From NCBI GenBank assembly GCA_002708845.1, contig PAPI01000024.1, positions 372,001 through 436,000 of the forward strand: a stretch of DNA of 64,000 bases. The letters run 5' to 3'. Origin of the DNA: Leeuwenhoekiella sp. (GTDB taxonomy: Bacteria > Bacteroidota > Bacteroidia > Flavobacteriales > Flavobacteriaceae). How positions within the stretch are numbered: the first letter of the stretch is position 1; each line of letters opens with the position of its first letter. A program made the translations under genes and the position numbers. Below are positions 1-7,730 of this stretch, piece after piece. The notes under the pieces are model-generated. The model made no database searches. It worked only from the letters and a program-made list of their open reading frames with translations, and was not told the DNA's origin.

Positions 1-438
1 TACAATACTTCCCCACTCATTCATCGCATCCTGCTTGTATAAAACCTGCATGGTTTTGTGAAAGGACATCGCACTTACATCTGTTCCCTTTTGAGTCCAG
101 TCGTAATTCTGATCTGTATAGTGCTTGCCCTTACGTACGTTGATTGACATACCAATACTGTGAAGTACAAAATCAAGCTTTCCGCCCAGTTCTTCTACCG
201 CACCGGCCACAAGTTTCTCAAGATCTTCAATGGAAGTAGCGTCTGCAGGAATAACTTTAGAACCGGTTTTCTCAGCCAGTTTATTTATAGATCCCATACG
301 CATAGCTATTGGAGCATTGGTAAGGACAAACGTGCCACCTTCTTCGTGCACACGCTCTGCGGTTTTCCAGGCAATAGAGTTCTCATCTAATGCGCCAAAA
401 ATAATTCCTCGTTTTCCCTTAAGTAAATTATAAGACAT
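1..438 (-). CDS. fabI: Enoyl-[acyl-carrier-protein] reductase FabI (C-terminus cut by window edge)
   Basis: FabI carries out the last reductive step of each fatty-acid elongation cycle, using NAD(P)H to reduce enoyl-ACP in the cytoplasm. The 146 visible codons start MSYNLLKGKRG and continue into GIIFGALDENSIAWK, the atypical dinucleotide-binding start of FabI (a short-chain dehydrogenase relative). A later LHSIGMS segment matches the strand after the NAD site. The catalytic Tyr/Lys region lies beyond base 1, so the gene is truncated only by the window. The ATG at 438 sits about 18 bases after the expected start of transcription from a TAnnTTTG match at 462-469, so it probably has its own promoter downstream of recN. 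Identity is confident. Confidence 0.93.
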   Translation of the reverse strand, partial: MSYNLLKGKRGIIFGALDENSIAWKTAERVHEEGGTFVLTNAPIAMRMGSINKLAEKTGSKVIPADATSIEDLEKLVAGAVEELGGKLDFVLHSIGMSINVRKGKHYTDQNYDWTQKGTDVSAMSFHKTMQVLYKQDAMNEWGSIV

Positions 439-461
439 AATAGTTGTTTAATTTAAGTCGT

Positions 462-469
462 CAAATATA
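462..469 (-). promoter_or_regulatory. Candidate fabI promoter, -7 element
   Basis: On the minus strand this reads TATATTTG, a full match to the Bacteroidota -7 consensus TAnnTTTG, in the 38-base gap between recN and fabI. A convincing -33 element at the usual distance was not seen. Assignment rests on motif and position only. Confidence 0.5.
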
Positions 470-476
470 CATTTTA

Positions 477-2129
477 TTAGTCAAGAAGTTGTCTTGCGTG
501 CTCAAAAGCAGATTCTGAAGTTGCTTTACCTCCTAACATTTCTGCAAGTTCAACTACACGCTCCTCCTTGATTAATTCACGTATAGCCGTTGTGGTTTTG
601 TGATCTTTATCTTCTTTATAGACTTTAAAATGCGCACTCCCCTGCCCTGCAATTTGTGGAAGATGCGTTATGCTAAGCAATTGCATACGCGAACCCATGG
701 CTTTCATTATACGACCCATTTTTAATGCAACTTCCCCGCTTACTCCGGTATCAATCTCATCAAAAATCAACGTAGGTAGGTTAGCATAATCACTCAACAC
801 CGATTTAATAGCTAACATAATTCGTGAAAGCTCTCCGCCCGAAGCGGCCTTTTTCAACTCCTGAGCACGCATACCTTTATTGGCAGTGAAGAGAAAGTGT
901 AATTGATCTTTACCATTCTCCAGGAAAGATGCATTATCGGTTAAGCTTACATCAAAACGGGCGTTAGGCATACCCAAATCAACCAGAATTAAACGCAAAC
1001 GTTCGGTAAGTGCCGGTATCACCTCAGTACGCCGAGCCGTTAGTTTTTTAGCTAGTTCTTCAAGGTCTAGTTTAGCCTGAGCTATCTCCCGCTCAAGTCG
1101 TAAAATATCGGCATCCAGATTGGTTAATGACTGTACCTCTTCGTCCAGCTGCTCACGAATACTGATTAGTTCGTCTACTGTATCAACCTGATGTTTCTTC
1201 TGTAAATCGAAAATTAGCTTTAATCGGGTTTCAATTTTGGCCAGTTCTTCAGGGTCGCTTTCGGTATCTGATGCTAAATCATTGATGGTCTCAGCAATAT
1301 CTTCCAGCTCAATATGCGCGGCCTCTAATCTGCTGCTTAATTCGCTAAACTGATTTCCGAAACCTGCAAGCTTTGCTATCTTGACCTTAACACCTAATAA
1401 AAGATCATTTACACCCAGTTCATCCTGACTTAAGGTTTGATACGCTTCTGCTAAAGATTCGGTTATGACCTCAACATTATTAAGAGCCTCAAAAGAGGAC
1501 TCTAGTCCTTCCTGCTCACTGGGTTTTAAATTTGCAGCAAGTAACTCCTCCAGCAAATAAGACTTGTATTCTTCCTCCTTCTGGGCTTCTTCTTTTAGTT
1601 TACGCAGTTTTTTGAGTTCCTGCTCCTTCTTTCGGTACGTATGGTATAGCTTTTTATATGCCGATAAGTTTTCAGAATTTTCAGCAAAAGCATCAATTAC
1701 CTGAAACTGAAAGTCAAGATCAGTAACTTCAAGCGTCTGATGCTGGCTGTGAATATCTACCAGTCTTTCACCCAAAGCTCCCAATTGCTGCAGTGTAACC
1801 GGAGTATCATTTACAAACGCCCTGCTTTTACCGCTGGGTAAAATCTCTCGGCGTATGATGGTCTGAGCCTCATAATCCAGATCTTCTTGCTCAAATAGCT
1901 TTTTGAGGTCATAAGATTGAATATCGAAATGTGCTTCAATTATACATTTCTCTTCCGGATTACCAATACTGCTTAAATCGGCGCGCTTTCCTAAAATCAA
2001 ACCCAAAGCGCCTAAAAGTATAGACTTACCAGCACCGGTTTCACCGGTAATTACCGTAAAACCATCGGTAAACTGAAGCTGTACCTCTTCAATTAATGCG
2101 TAATTTTTGATCTGAAGTGAACTGAGCAA
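477..2129 (-). CDS. recN: DNA repair ATPase RecN
   Basis: RecN is an SMC-like ATPase that acts early in recombinational repair of double-strand breaks. The 550-residue length is normal for the family. The N-terminus has the Walker A loop GETGAGKS at residues 29-36. A long charged coiled-coil region spans roughly 150-370. The C-terminal half has the ABC signature SGGELSRIM, followed by Walker B in LIFDEIDTGVSG. The start codon is TTG: the product MLSSLQIKNYALIEEV aligns with the usual RecN N-terminus and no ATG is better placed. It lies about 100 bases downstream of porD on the same strand, in the common flavobacterial order bamD-rpoZ-coaBC-porD-recN. Confidence 0.95.
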   Translation of the reverse strand: MLSSLQIKNYALIEEVQLQFTDGFTVITGETGAGKSILLGALGLILGKRADLSSIGNPEEKCIIEAHFDIQSYDLKKLFEQEDLDYEAQTIIRREILPSGKSRAFVNDTPVTLQQLGALGERLVDIHSQHQTLEVTDLDFQFQVIDAFAENSENLSAYKKLYHTYRKKEQELKKLRKLKEEAQKEEEYKSYLLEELLAANLKPSEQEGLESSFEALNNVEVITESLAEAYQTLSQDELGVNDLLLGVKVKIAKLAGFGNQFSELSSRLEAAHIELEDIAETINDLASDTESDPEELAKIETRLKLIFDLQKKHQVDTVDELISIREQLDEEVQSLTNLDADILRLEREIAQAKLDLEELAKKLTARRTEVIPALTERLRLILVDLGMPNARFDVSLTDNASFLENGKDQLHFLFTANKGMRAQELKKAASGGELSRIMLAIKSVLSDYANLPTLIFDEIDTGVSGEVALKMGRIMKAMGSRMQLLSITHLPQIAGQGSAHFKVYKEDKDHKTTTAIRELIKEERVVELAEMLGGKATSESAFEHARQLLD

Positions 2130-2231
2130 AAGATTCTTGTGATTTAAGTGAAAAAAAGCGAGGCATCACACCTAGCGGCGTAAAGATAACAGAGAAAAAC
2201 GGCACAATCAAAGATTAAAAGACCTTGTTAT

Positions 2232-3116
2232 CTATAATTTTATCTGTTGCCAGTACGTAGATTTTGTAGGCGCAACTTTATTGAGCATAGAGACCAGACT
2301 GCTAATATTTACCTGAGGTCCCCCTGAAAAAATAGAAGCTATTTCTTCGGCTTTAGAATCAAAAAATACCCGGGTCAAAAAGTTGTTAGGTCTGTTTCGG
2401 TAAAGTTGTTCAAAAAGCCCAAGACTTATGGCGATAGACTGTTTGGCCTCCCGATCACTTTGAGCCATATAATCAAGACCGTTACGGTGATAGGCATACA
2501 TCGCATCAAAAAACTCCCTAAAATTGGGTGAAAGCAAATCCTGATTAAGTCGGTAACGCGATTGAGTACCGCTTTGTGGAGACCAGCCGTCACTTACCTG
2601 CTGTTGCGCAGTATTTACAATCTGTTTGGCCTCTTCAAAATAAGGTTCTCCGGCACCTAATTCATAAGATGCAGCATCAAGCCCTATAATGGTGTAGGCG
2701 TAAAACGCCAAAACCGAAATAAGATTTGAATCAAAAGTATTTGCGTTGTAATTGAGGGGTTGAAACTCGGTATATTCAAAATTAAACTGCCGGTCATTAA
2801 AATTTAAAATCGGCGTGTTATAGGTACTGTTGTAAACGGGACGTGAGGATTGAACCTGAATACTTGCAGTAAAAAAATCTGAATTAATATTAGAAACGAT
2901 AATCACCAGACTACAATCTATCTTTTCCTGCTGTTTTATATTCAGATCAGTCCAGTTGGTTTTATTCATAAACTCAGTAATCTCCGATTTCAGCGTTCTG
3001 AATACCTGCAAATTACTTTGACCGGTTTGCTCTGCATTGATATTTACCGTACAATTGAGTTCCTGAGCCTGCAGACTCCCGGTAAAAATTGAAAGAATAA
3101 AGAGCAGTTTACGCAT
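2232..3116 (-). CDS. porD: DUF4835 family protein, PorD-like secretion-associated protein
   Basis: This exported protein of 294 residues belongs to a Bacteroidota family (DUF4835) whose members are commonly named PorD and linked to the type IX secretion system; the biochemical role is not established. A signal peptide is visible at residues 1-17 ([11 protein letters not shown], cut after LQAQ), and the rest is soluble, consistent with a periplasmic or outer-membrane-associated protein. The gene overlaps the 3' end of coaBC by 8 bases, so the two are almost certainly co-transcribed. Family recognition comes from sequence pattern and from its place between coaBC and recN; the PorD name is a convention and not something the sequence proves. 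Confidence 0.75.
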   Translation of the reverse strand: MRKLLFILSIFTGSLQAQELNCTVNINAEQTGQSNLQVFRTLKSEITEFMNKTNWTDLNIKQQEKIDCSLVIIVSNINSDFFTASIQVQSSRPVYNSTYNTPILNFNDRQFNFEYTEFQPLNYNANTFDSNLISVLAFYAYTIIGLDAASYELGAGEPYFEEAKQIVNTAQQQVSDGWSPQSGTQSRYRLNQDLLSPNFREFFDAMYAYHRNGLDYMAQSDREAKQSIAISLGLFEQLYRNRPNNFLTRVFFDSKAEEIASIFSGGPQVNISSLVSMLNKVAPTKSTYWQQIKL

Positions 3117-4320
3117 ATAGTTTTTCTTGTATTAATTGAAACAAATCCTGAGCAACGCTTTCTTTTGCTTTCAGTTCCTGCGGAAGGATATCCCCTTCTC
3201 TTGTGATGAAAGTTACTTTATTTGTTTCGGTTTTAAAACCTGCACCGATGTCGTTTAACGAATTGAGGACAATGAGATCCAGATTCTTTCGGCTCAATTT
3301 TCCTGTTGCGTTTTCAATTTCATTTTCAGTCTCCAATGCAAAACCAACTAAAAACTGTTTGTTTTTGTGCTCCCCCATATACTTCAAAATATCAGGAGTA
3401 GGTTCCAAATTGATTTGAAGCGAGGCTCCCTGTTTTTTAATTTTTTGATCAGCAACCTTTTTGGGACGATAATCTGCAACCGCTGCAGCTGCAATAGCAA
3501 TATCTGCATCTGCATATTCAGACTTGACAGCCTGAAACATTTCTTCCGCAGAAGTTACATCAATACGCTTAATTGTTTTATGAGTCAGGTTAAGATGCGT
3601 GGGCCCGCAAATCAATACTACCGAAGCACCCAGTGACGCCGCTGCTTCAGCTATTGCAAAACCCATTTTACCACTGCTATGGTTGCCTATAAAACGCACC
3701 GGGTCTATGGCTTCGTATGTAGGGCCGGCTGTAATCAAAACTTTTTTACCACGCAGGGGAAGTTTTCCTGTAATGTCATCTTCAATGAATGCAACAATAT
3801 CTTCGGGTTCTGCCATTCTACCTTTACCTTCAAGACCACTTGCAAGTTCTCCGCTTGTAGCGGGTATCATTATGTTTCCATATGAAATGAGTTTTGCAAA
3901 AGACTCTGAAGTGCTGGGATGTTTATACATATCCAAATCCATCGCGGGTGCAAAATAAACGGGACATTTTGCAGATAAATAGGTTGCCAGCAAGAGATTA
4001 TCCGAAGCCCCAGATGCCATCTTAGATAAGGTATTGGCTGTAGCTGGGGCTATAACAAAGAAATCGGCCCAAAGACCGAGTTCTACGTGATTATTCCATA
4101 CGGTATTCTCATCTTCCTCACTTGTAAAGCTTGAAAATACCGGGTTTTTAGATAAGGTTGAAAGGGTAAGCGGCGTAACGAACTCTTTGGCATCTGGCGT
4201 CATTAATACACGCACTTCTGCTCCGGCTTTGATAAAGCCTCTAACCAAAAAAGCCGCTTTATAAGCAGCTATCCCGGCGGTTACTCCAAGTAAAACTTTT
4301 TTACCGCTTAAAACAGACAT
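3109..4320 (-). CDS. coaBC: Bifunctional phosphopantothenoylcysteine decarboxylase / phosphopantothenate-cysteine ligase CoaBC
   Basis: CoaBC joins cysteine to 4'-phosphopantothenate and then decarboxylates the product, two steps of coenzyme A synthesis. The N-terminal flavoprotein half begins [17 protein letters not shown] and has the active-site His region [11 protein letters not shown]. The C-terminal ligase half has [18 protein letters not shown] and SSGKMG. I chose the ATG at 4320 (MSVLSGKKV, 403 residues); an upstream in-frame start at 4371 would overlap the 3' end of rpoZ and adds no conserved sequence. The motif usually written PAMNxxM reads PAMDLDM here, with Asp for Asn. Two bases separate it from rpoZ upstream, and it overlaps porD downstream. 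Confidence 0.94.
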   Translation of the reverse strand: MSVLSGKKVLLGVTAGIAAYKAAFLVRGFIKAGAEVRVLMTPDAKEFVTPLTLSTLSKNPVFSSFTSEEDENTVWNNHVELGLWADFFVIAPATANTLSKMASGASDNLLLATYLSAKCPVYFAPAMDLDMYKHPSTSESFAKLISYGNIMIPATSGELASGLEGKGRMAEPEDIVAFIEDDITGKLPLRGKKVLITAGPTYEAIDPVRFIGNHSSGKMGFAIAEAAASLGASVVLICGPTHLNLTHKTIKRIDVTSAEEMFQAVKSEYADADIAIAAAAVADYRPKKVADQKIKKQGASLQINLEPTPDILKYMGEHKNKQFLVGFALETENEIENATGKLSRKNLDLIVLNSLNDIGAGFKTETNKVTFITREGDILPQELKAKESVAQDLFQLIQEKLYA

Positions 4321-4322
4321 GA

Positions 4323-4646
4323 CTACTCTTTTGTAGTCGTGTCGCGGTAGTAGATTTTGTCCTCTAACCACTCTTGCACTGCCATTGCGTGAGGCTTAGG
4401 TAAACGCTCGTAGTACTTGGATACTTCAATCTGCTCCTTGTTCTCAAAAATTTCTTCAAGACTATCGCTGTAAGTAGCAAACTCATCAAGCTTTTCAAGA
4501 AGTTCACGCTTGATTTCAGTGTTGATTTGAGTTGCACGTTTAGCAATGATTGAGATGGCCTCATAAATATTTCCTGTAGGAGCATCAATCTCACTTCTAT
4601 TGAAGGTGACTGTATTTACGGGTGCATCAAGATTTTTAACGTCCAT
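4323..4646 (-). CDS. rpoZ: DNA-directed RNA polymerase omega subunit, Bacteroidota type
   Basis: Omega is the small subunit that helps fold and hold the beta' subunit of RNA polymerase. The 107-residue protein has the conserved core NIYEAISIIAKRATQIN followed by an acidic helical tail, as in the Rpb6/omega family of Bacteroidota. It sits between bamD and coaBC with gaps of 19 and 2 bases, the usual flavobacterial neighbourhood. The ATG at 4646 gives the product MDVKNLDAPV, which matches the length of its relatives. Omega proteins of this phylum are divergent from the E. coli form, so the family assignment rests on the core motif and synteny. Confidence 0.85.
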   Translation of the reverse strand: MDVKNLDAPVNTVTFNRSEIDAPTGNIYEAISIIAKRATQINTEIKRELLEKLDEFATYSDSLEEIFENKEQIEVSKYYERLPKPHAMAVQEWLEDKIYYRDTTTKE

Positions 4647-4665
4647 GGTATTCGCTTTAAATTAA

Positions 4666-5457
4666 TTAGGAATAATTTTCTAAAATAGCATCAATATCTT
4701 CTCGCAATGCATCGGCCTCCTCGCGGTATTCTCCTTCAGGGAAATAGCGTATTAAGGTTTCATACATTTCAATAGCTTCATTTAATCGCGGCTTTACAAG
4801 TACACTTATGCTTTTTGAACCGTATTGATACTGGGAATCAAATTTATAAAACAATGCGGCTTCCCTAAAGGGAGAACCGGGATAATCTGATAAAAAGTCG
4901 TCAAAAGCAGCAATTGCAGTAGGGTAATCCATAATCTTATGCCATCCTTTAGCAATCTCATAAGACTTCTTCTGCAATTTTACACTCAATTCCTGAATGC
5001 GCTCGCTGGCCTGTTCTGCATATTCAGACTCAGGATAAGCAGTAATAAACAATTGCAACTGGTCAAGACCCTTTTCGGTCTCACTTTGATCTAACTGATA
5101 ATTTGGTGATAAAGCCGCATAGCTCATCGCTGCTTTATATTGTGCTTCTTCAGCTTTTTGAGAATCAGGGTATGAAGACACAAAACGATCAAACTGGTAA
5201 CCGGAAAGATAATAATCCCCTACCTGATATAAGGCATCCGCATTGAGAAACATAATACGCTCTGCCTGAGGTTTACCCCGGTATGAAGGTACTATCTGAT
5301 CCCAAAGTTTAATTGATTTACGGTATTTACCAATATCGTAAAGTGAGTCTGCAAAGGCGTATTTGGCTCCCATATCTTCAGATTTTAAAATCTTTTGATA
5401 TTCACTACAGGAGGCCAAAGTTACTATTGCCAACATTACAGGAATTATCTTCTTCAT
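4666..5457 (-). CDS. bamD: Outer membrane assembly lipoprotein BamD
   Basis: BamD is the essential lipoprotein of the BAM complex, which inserts beta-barrel proteins into the outer membrane. The N-terminus MKKIIPVMLAIVTLASCSEYQ is a lipoprotein signal with a lipobox ending at Cys. The rest is made of TPR-like helical repeats, with typical phrases such as YPDSQKAEEAQYKAAMSYA and YPGSPFREAALFYKFDSQY. I placed the start at the ATG at 5457 (263 residues), not 5472, because a good promoter (TTTG, 18 bases, TATTTTTG on the minus strand, 5477-5506) would start transcription near 5471. It heads the run bamD-rpoZ-coaBC-porD. Confidence 0.92.
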   Translation of the reverse strand: MKKIIPVMLAIVTLASCSEYQKILKSEDMGAKYAFADSLYDIGKYRKSIKLWDQIVPSYRGKPQAERIMFLNADALYQVGDYYLSGYQFDRFVSSYPDSQKAEEAQYKAAMSYAALSPNYQLDQSETEKGLDQLQLFITAYPESEYAEQASERIQELSVKLQKKSYEIAKGWHKIMDYPTAIAAFDDFLSDYPGSPFREAALFYKFDSQYQYGSKSISVLVKPRLNEAIEMYETLIRYFPEGEYREEADALREDIDAILENYS

Positions 5458-5476
5458 CAAGCTTAAAAACATCGTG

Positions 5477-5506
5477 CAAAAATAGGTTTTTTCTAAGGAT
5501 TACAAA
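5477..5506 (-). promoter_or_regulatory. Candidate bamD operon promoter
   Basis: On the minus strand the site reads TTTG (5506-5503), 18 bases, then TATTTTTG (5484-5477), a full fit to the Bacteroidota -33/-7 pattern. Transcription would start around 5471, 14 bases before the bamD ATG. This supports both the promoter call and the shorter bamD start. Confidence 0.65.
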
Positions 5507-5508
5507 AC

Positions 5509-6390
5509 TTAAAGACCGTTGTCTTGAAGGTATGTTGCAATATCCTGTTTTAAAACTGTAGTTGCAGACATTAAAGGTAGTCGCACCGTGTCTTTACAAA
5601 GACCTTTATGCGCCAGTAGAGCCTTAATTCCCGCGGGATTACCCTCAGCAAAAATCAAATCTGTAGCGCGCATCAGTTTATAGTGCTTATCATAAGCTGC
5701 TTCAAAATTTCCGCTTAACCCCTCACGAATCATATTTGAAAACATTTTGGGCAGACCCTGTCCCAAAACCGAAATCACGCCTTCTCCTCCAACACTAACC
5801 GTAGGCAATGCAATCATATCATCCCCTGAAAGTACCAGAAACCCATCGGGCCGGTCTTTAATAAGACGCATCATTTGAGTAAGATCACCCATTGCTTCTT
5901 TGACACCAATAATGTTTGGTTCGGCCAGGGCTAGTTTAATAACTGTTTCAGGTAAAACATTGCTACCCGTTCTACCGGGAACGTTATAGAGAATAACAGG
6001 CAACTTCGACGCTTTTGCCACCTGAGAATAATGTGCAAAAATACCTGCCTGAGAAGGCCTGTTATAATATGGAGAAACGGAAAGGACAGCGCTAAAGGCT
6101 GACAAATCTTTCTTTTCCAGAGACTGTGTAAGTGCAGCCGTATTATTACCTCCTGCGCCTAATACAAGCGGAAGGCGACCGGCATTAACCGCAACAGCTT
6201 TGTTGATTACAGACTGTTGCTCTTCTGCCGTAAGTGTCGCATTTTCAGCAGTTGTACCCAGAATAACCAAATAATCGGTACCGCCTTCAATATTATATTC
6301 GATAATCTGAGCGAGAGCATCAAAATCAATCGAATAATCTTCATTAAATGGTGTTATCAGCGCAACACCTGTTCCTTTTAACTCCTGCAT
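5509..6390 (-). CDS. dapA: 4-hydroxy-tetrahydrodipicolinate synthase DapA
   Basis: DapA condenses pyruvate with aspartate semialdehyde, the committed step toward diaminopimelate and lysine. The 293-residue protein is full length for this class I aldolase-like TIM barrel. Visible landmarks are GTTAENATL near residue 45 (substrate Thr-Thr pair), the catalytic Tyr in PVILYNVPGRTG (Tyr135) and the Schiff-base Lys in IGVKEAMGD (Lys164). It starts one base after the stop codon of the DUF6913 gene, so the pair is probably co-transcribed, and bamD follows from a separate promoter. dapF lies elsewhere in this window, at 23.1-23.9 kb. Confidence 0.96.
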   Translation of the reverse strand: MQELKGTGVALITPFNEDYSIDFDALAQIIEYNIEGGTDYLVILGTTAENATLTAEEQQSVINKAVAVNAGRLPLVLGAGGNNTAALTQSLEKKDLSAFSAVLSVSPYYNRPSQAGIFAHYSQVAKASKLPVILYNVPGRTGSNVLPETVIKLALAEPNIIGVKEAMGDLTQMMRLIKDRPDGFLVLSGDDMIALPTVSVGGEGVISVLGQGLPKMFSNMIREGLSGNFEAAYDKHYKLMRATDLIFAEGNPAGIKALLAHKGLCKDTVRLPLMSATTVLKQDIATYLQDNGL

Positions 6391-6391
6391 G

Positions 6392-6907
6392 TTAATCTAT
6401 GCGGTTTACAATTTTTAAATATTTGATGATCTCAGTCTTGAAAACTTCGGTTTGATCAGGATGCGTTTCAATCGTCAAATCCTGAAAACAGTCAGAAACG
6501 CCGTGCTGAAATCCAATTTTAAAGGCAGCCCTTGAGCTCGCCGTTAAAAAGTCCAAAAATACATTTTCTCTTTGGTAATAACTGATTAAGAATCTAAAAG
6601 GTTTTGCTGTAAAATCAATAAGATTTGTTGATTTAATAGCTCCCCAGAGCTTAAAATCGGAATTTGAAAAACCCAGAACATTCTCTGCCTCAAAATTACG
6701 TGCACTTTTGGAATAGGCTAAAATTTCCAGAGGAGCATCTGCTGTAAGTGAGCGGGACAAATTCTCTAGAAATTCAAAATCCGAAAATTCATCTGAATTT
6801 ACAAGAATCCCCACACGTTCTTCAAAAGTCACAGCATCATTATGCATATTGGCCTTTTGAAGAATTTCAAGTTTTCTTTTGATGAAATTCTGTTTGCTTA
6901 AATACAA
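6392..6907 (-). CDS. DUF6913-type protein of unknown function
   Basis: A soluble protein of about 171 residues without signal peptide or membrane segment, of a flavobacterial family that I associate with DUF6913 and that sits next to dapA. Recognisable stretches include RVGILVNSDEF, FLISYYQRENVFLDFLTA and GFQHGVSDCFQDLTIET. The frame is open back to an ATG at 6955, but a full TAnnTTTG match on the minus strand at 6930-6937 would start transcription near 6924, inside that extension. I therefore prefer the TTG at 6907 (product MYLSKQNFIKRKLEIL). One base separates its stop from dapA. The function is unknown and the start is uncertain. Confidence 0.65.
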   Translation of the reverse strand: MYLSKQNFIKRKLEILQKANMHNDAVTFEERVGILVNSDEFSDFEFLENLSRSLTADAPLEILAYSKSARNFEAENVLGFSNSDFKLWGAIKSTNLIDFTAKPFRFLISYYQRENVFLDFLTASSRAAFKIGFQHGVSDCFQDLTIETHPDQTEVFKTEIIKYLKIVNRID

Positions 6908-6921
6908 AACGTCTAATTTTG
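6893..6921 (+). promoter_or_regulatory. Candidate promoter of the split 5'-nucleotidase genes
   Basis: TTTG at 6893-6896, a 17-base spacer and TAATTTTG at 6914-6921 match the Bacteroidota promoter pattern on the plus strand. Transcription would begin near 6927 and reach the ATG at 6981 after a leader of about 54 bases. It faces the minus-strand element at 6930-6937. Confidence 0.5.
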
Positions 6922-6929
6922 TTAGGCGA

Positions 6930-6937
6930 CAAATGTA
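6930..6937 (-). promoter_or_regulatory. Candidate promoter of DUF6913-dapA, -7 element
   Basis: Read on the minus strand this is TACATTTG, a full TAnnTTTG match. It predicts a transcript start near 6924 and so argues for a DUF6913 start codon downstream of that point. It lies nine bases from the opposing plus-strand -7 element, so the two promoters overlap and could interfere. Confidence 0.5.
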
Positions 6938-6980
6938 CTTAATTCTGCCACACAATAAATCTCAATAAAACGTCTGATTT

Positions 6981-7730
6981 ATGTTTAAAAAATTCTGCCT
7001 GCTAGGTTTGCTTCTCGCTTTATTTGCCTGCAAGGAATCGCAGGTCACCCTAAATGCCATTGAAGGAACTCAACTCGCGATTACAGACAGTTTACCGCAA
7101 GATCAGCAGGTACTTGATTATATAGCACCCTTTAAAAAGCACATTAATGATGAAATGAGTGCTGTATTGGCTTATGCCCCGCAAAGCCATTCAAAAACTG
7201 AAGGTCCTTACAACACAGCTATAGGTAATATGATGGCCGATGCTGTATTGGAATTAAGCAATCCCATTTTTAAAAGCCGTACCGGACACGAAATCGACGG
7301 CGTATTGTTGAATCACGGCGGGATCAGGTCTACACTCAATGCCGGCGATGTCACTATGCGCACAGCTTATGACATTATGCCTTTTGAAAACAGCATCATC
7401 GTAGTAGAGCTCAATGCAGACAAGGTAAGGGACATGTTTAATTATCTTAAAAGCGGAAAAGCACATCCTATCGCTAATATGCAACTCATTTTAGGGGAAG
7501 ATGATTCTATTGTAAAAACACTTGTAAATGGTAAACCCATTGAAGACGGAAAAACCTATTTTATCGCGACCAATGACTACCTCAGACAGGGCGGTGACGG
7601 AATGGTGTTTTTTGAAGATCCGGTAAGTGAAACCGTTCTCAATTACAAAGTACGTTCGGTGCTGATCGATTATTTTAAAGAAAAAGATACTATAGCGCCG
7701 GTACGCGACAACCGTTTTATAAAAGAGTAA
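6981..7730 (+). CDS. 5'-nucleotidase C-terminal (substrate-binding) domain lipoprotein
   Basis: This 249-residue protein is the nucleotide-binding C-terminal domain of UshA-type 5'-nucleotidases, made as a separate polypeptide. The N-terminus MFKKFCLLGLLLALFACKES is a lipoprotein signal with Cys at the lipobox, so it should be anchored outside the inner membrane. Family motifs include YNTAIGNMMADAVL, LLNHGGIRSTL, DIMPFENSIIVVEL and ATNDYLRQGGDGM (the last two line the nucleoside pocket in this family). The partner metallophosphatase domain is encoded immediately downstream, with no gap. The order is reversed compared with the single-chain enzyme. It presumably works with its neighbour in salvage of extracellular nucleotides. 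Confidence 0.88.
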   Translation: MFKKFCLLGLLLALFACKESQVTLNAIEGTQLAITDSLPQDQQVLDYIAPFKKHINDEMSAVLAYAPQSHSKTEGPYNTAIGNMMADAVLELSNPIFKSRTGHEIDGVLLNHGGIRSTLNAGDVTMRTAYDIMPFENSIIVVELNADKVRDMFNYLKSGKAHPIANMQLILGEDDSIVKTLVNGKPIEDGKTYFIATNDYLRQGGDGMVFFEDPVSETVLNYKVRSVLIDYFKEKDTIAPVRDNRFIKE

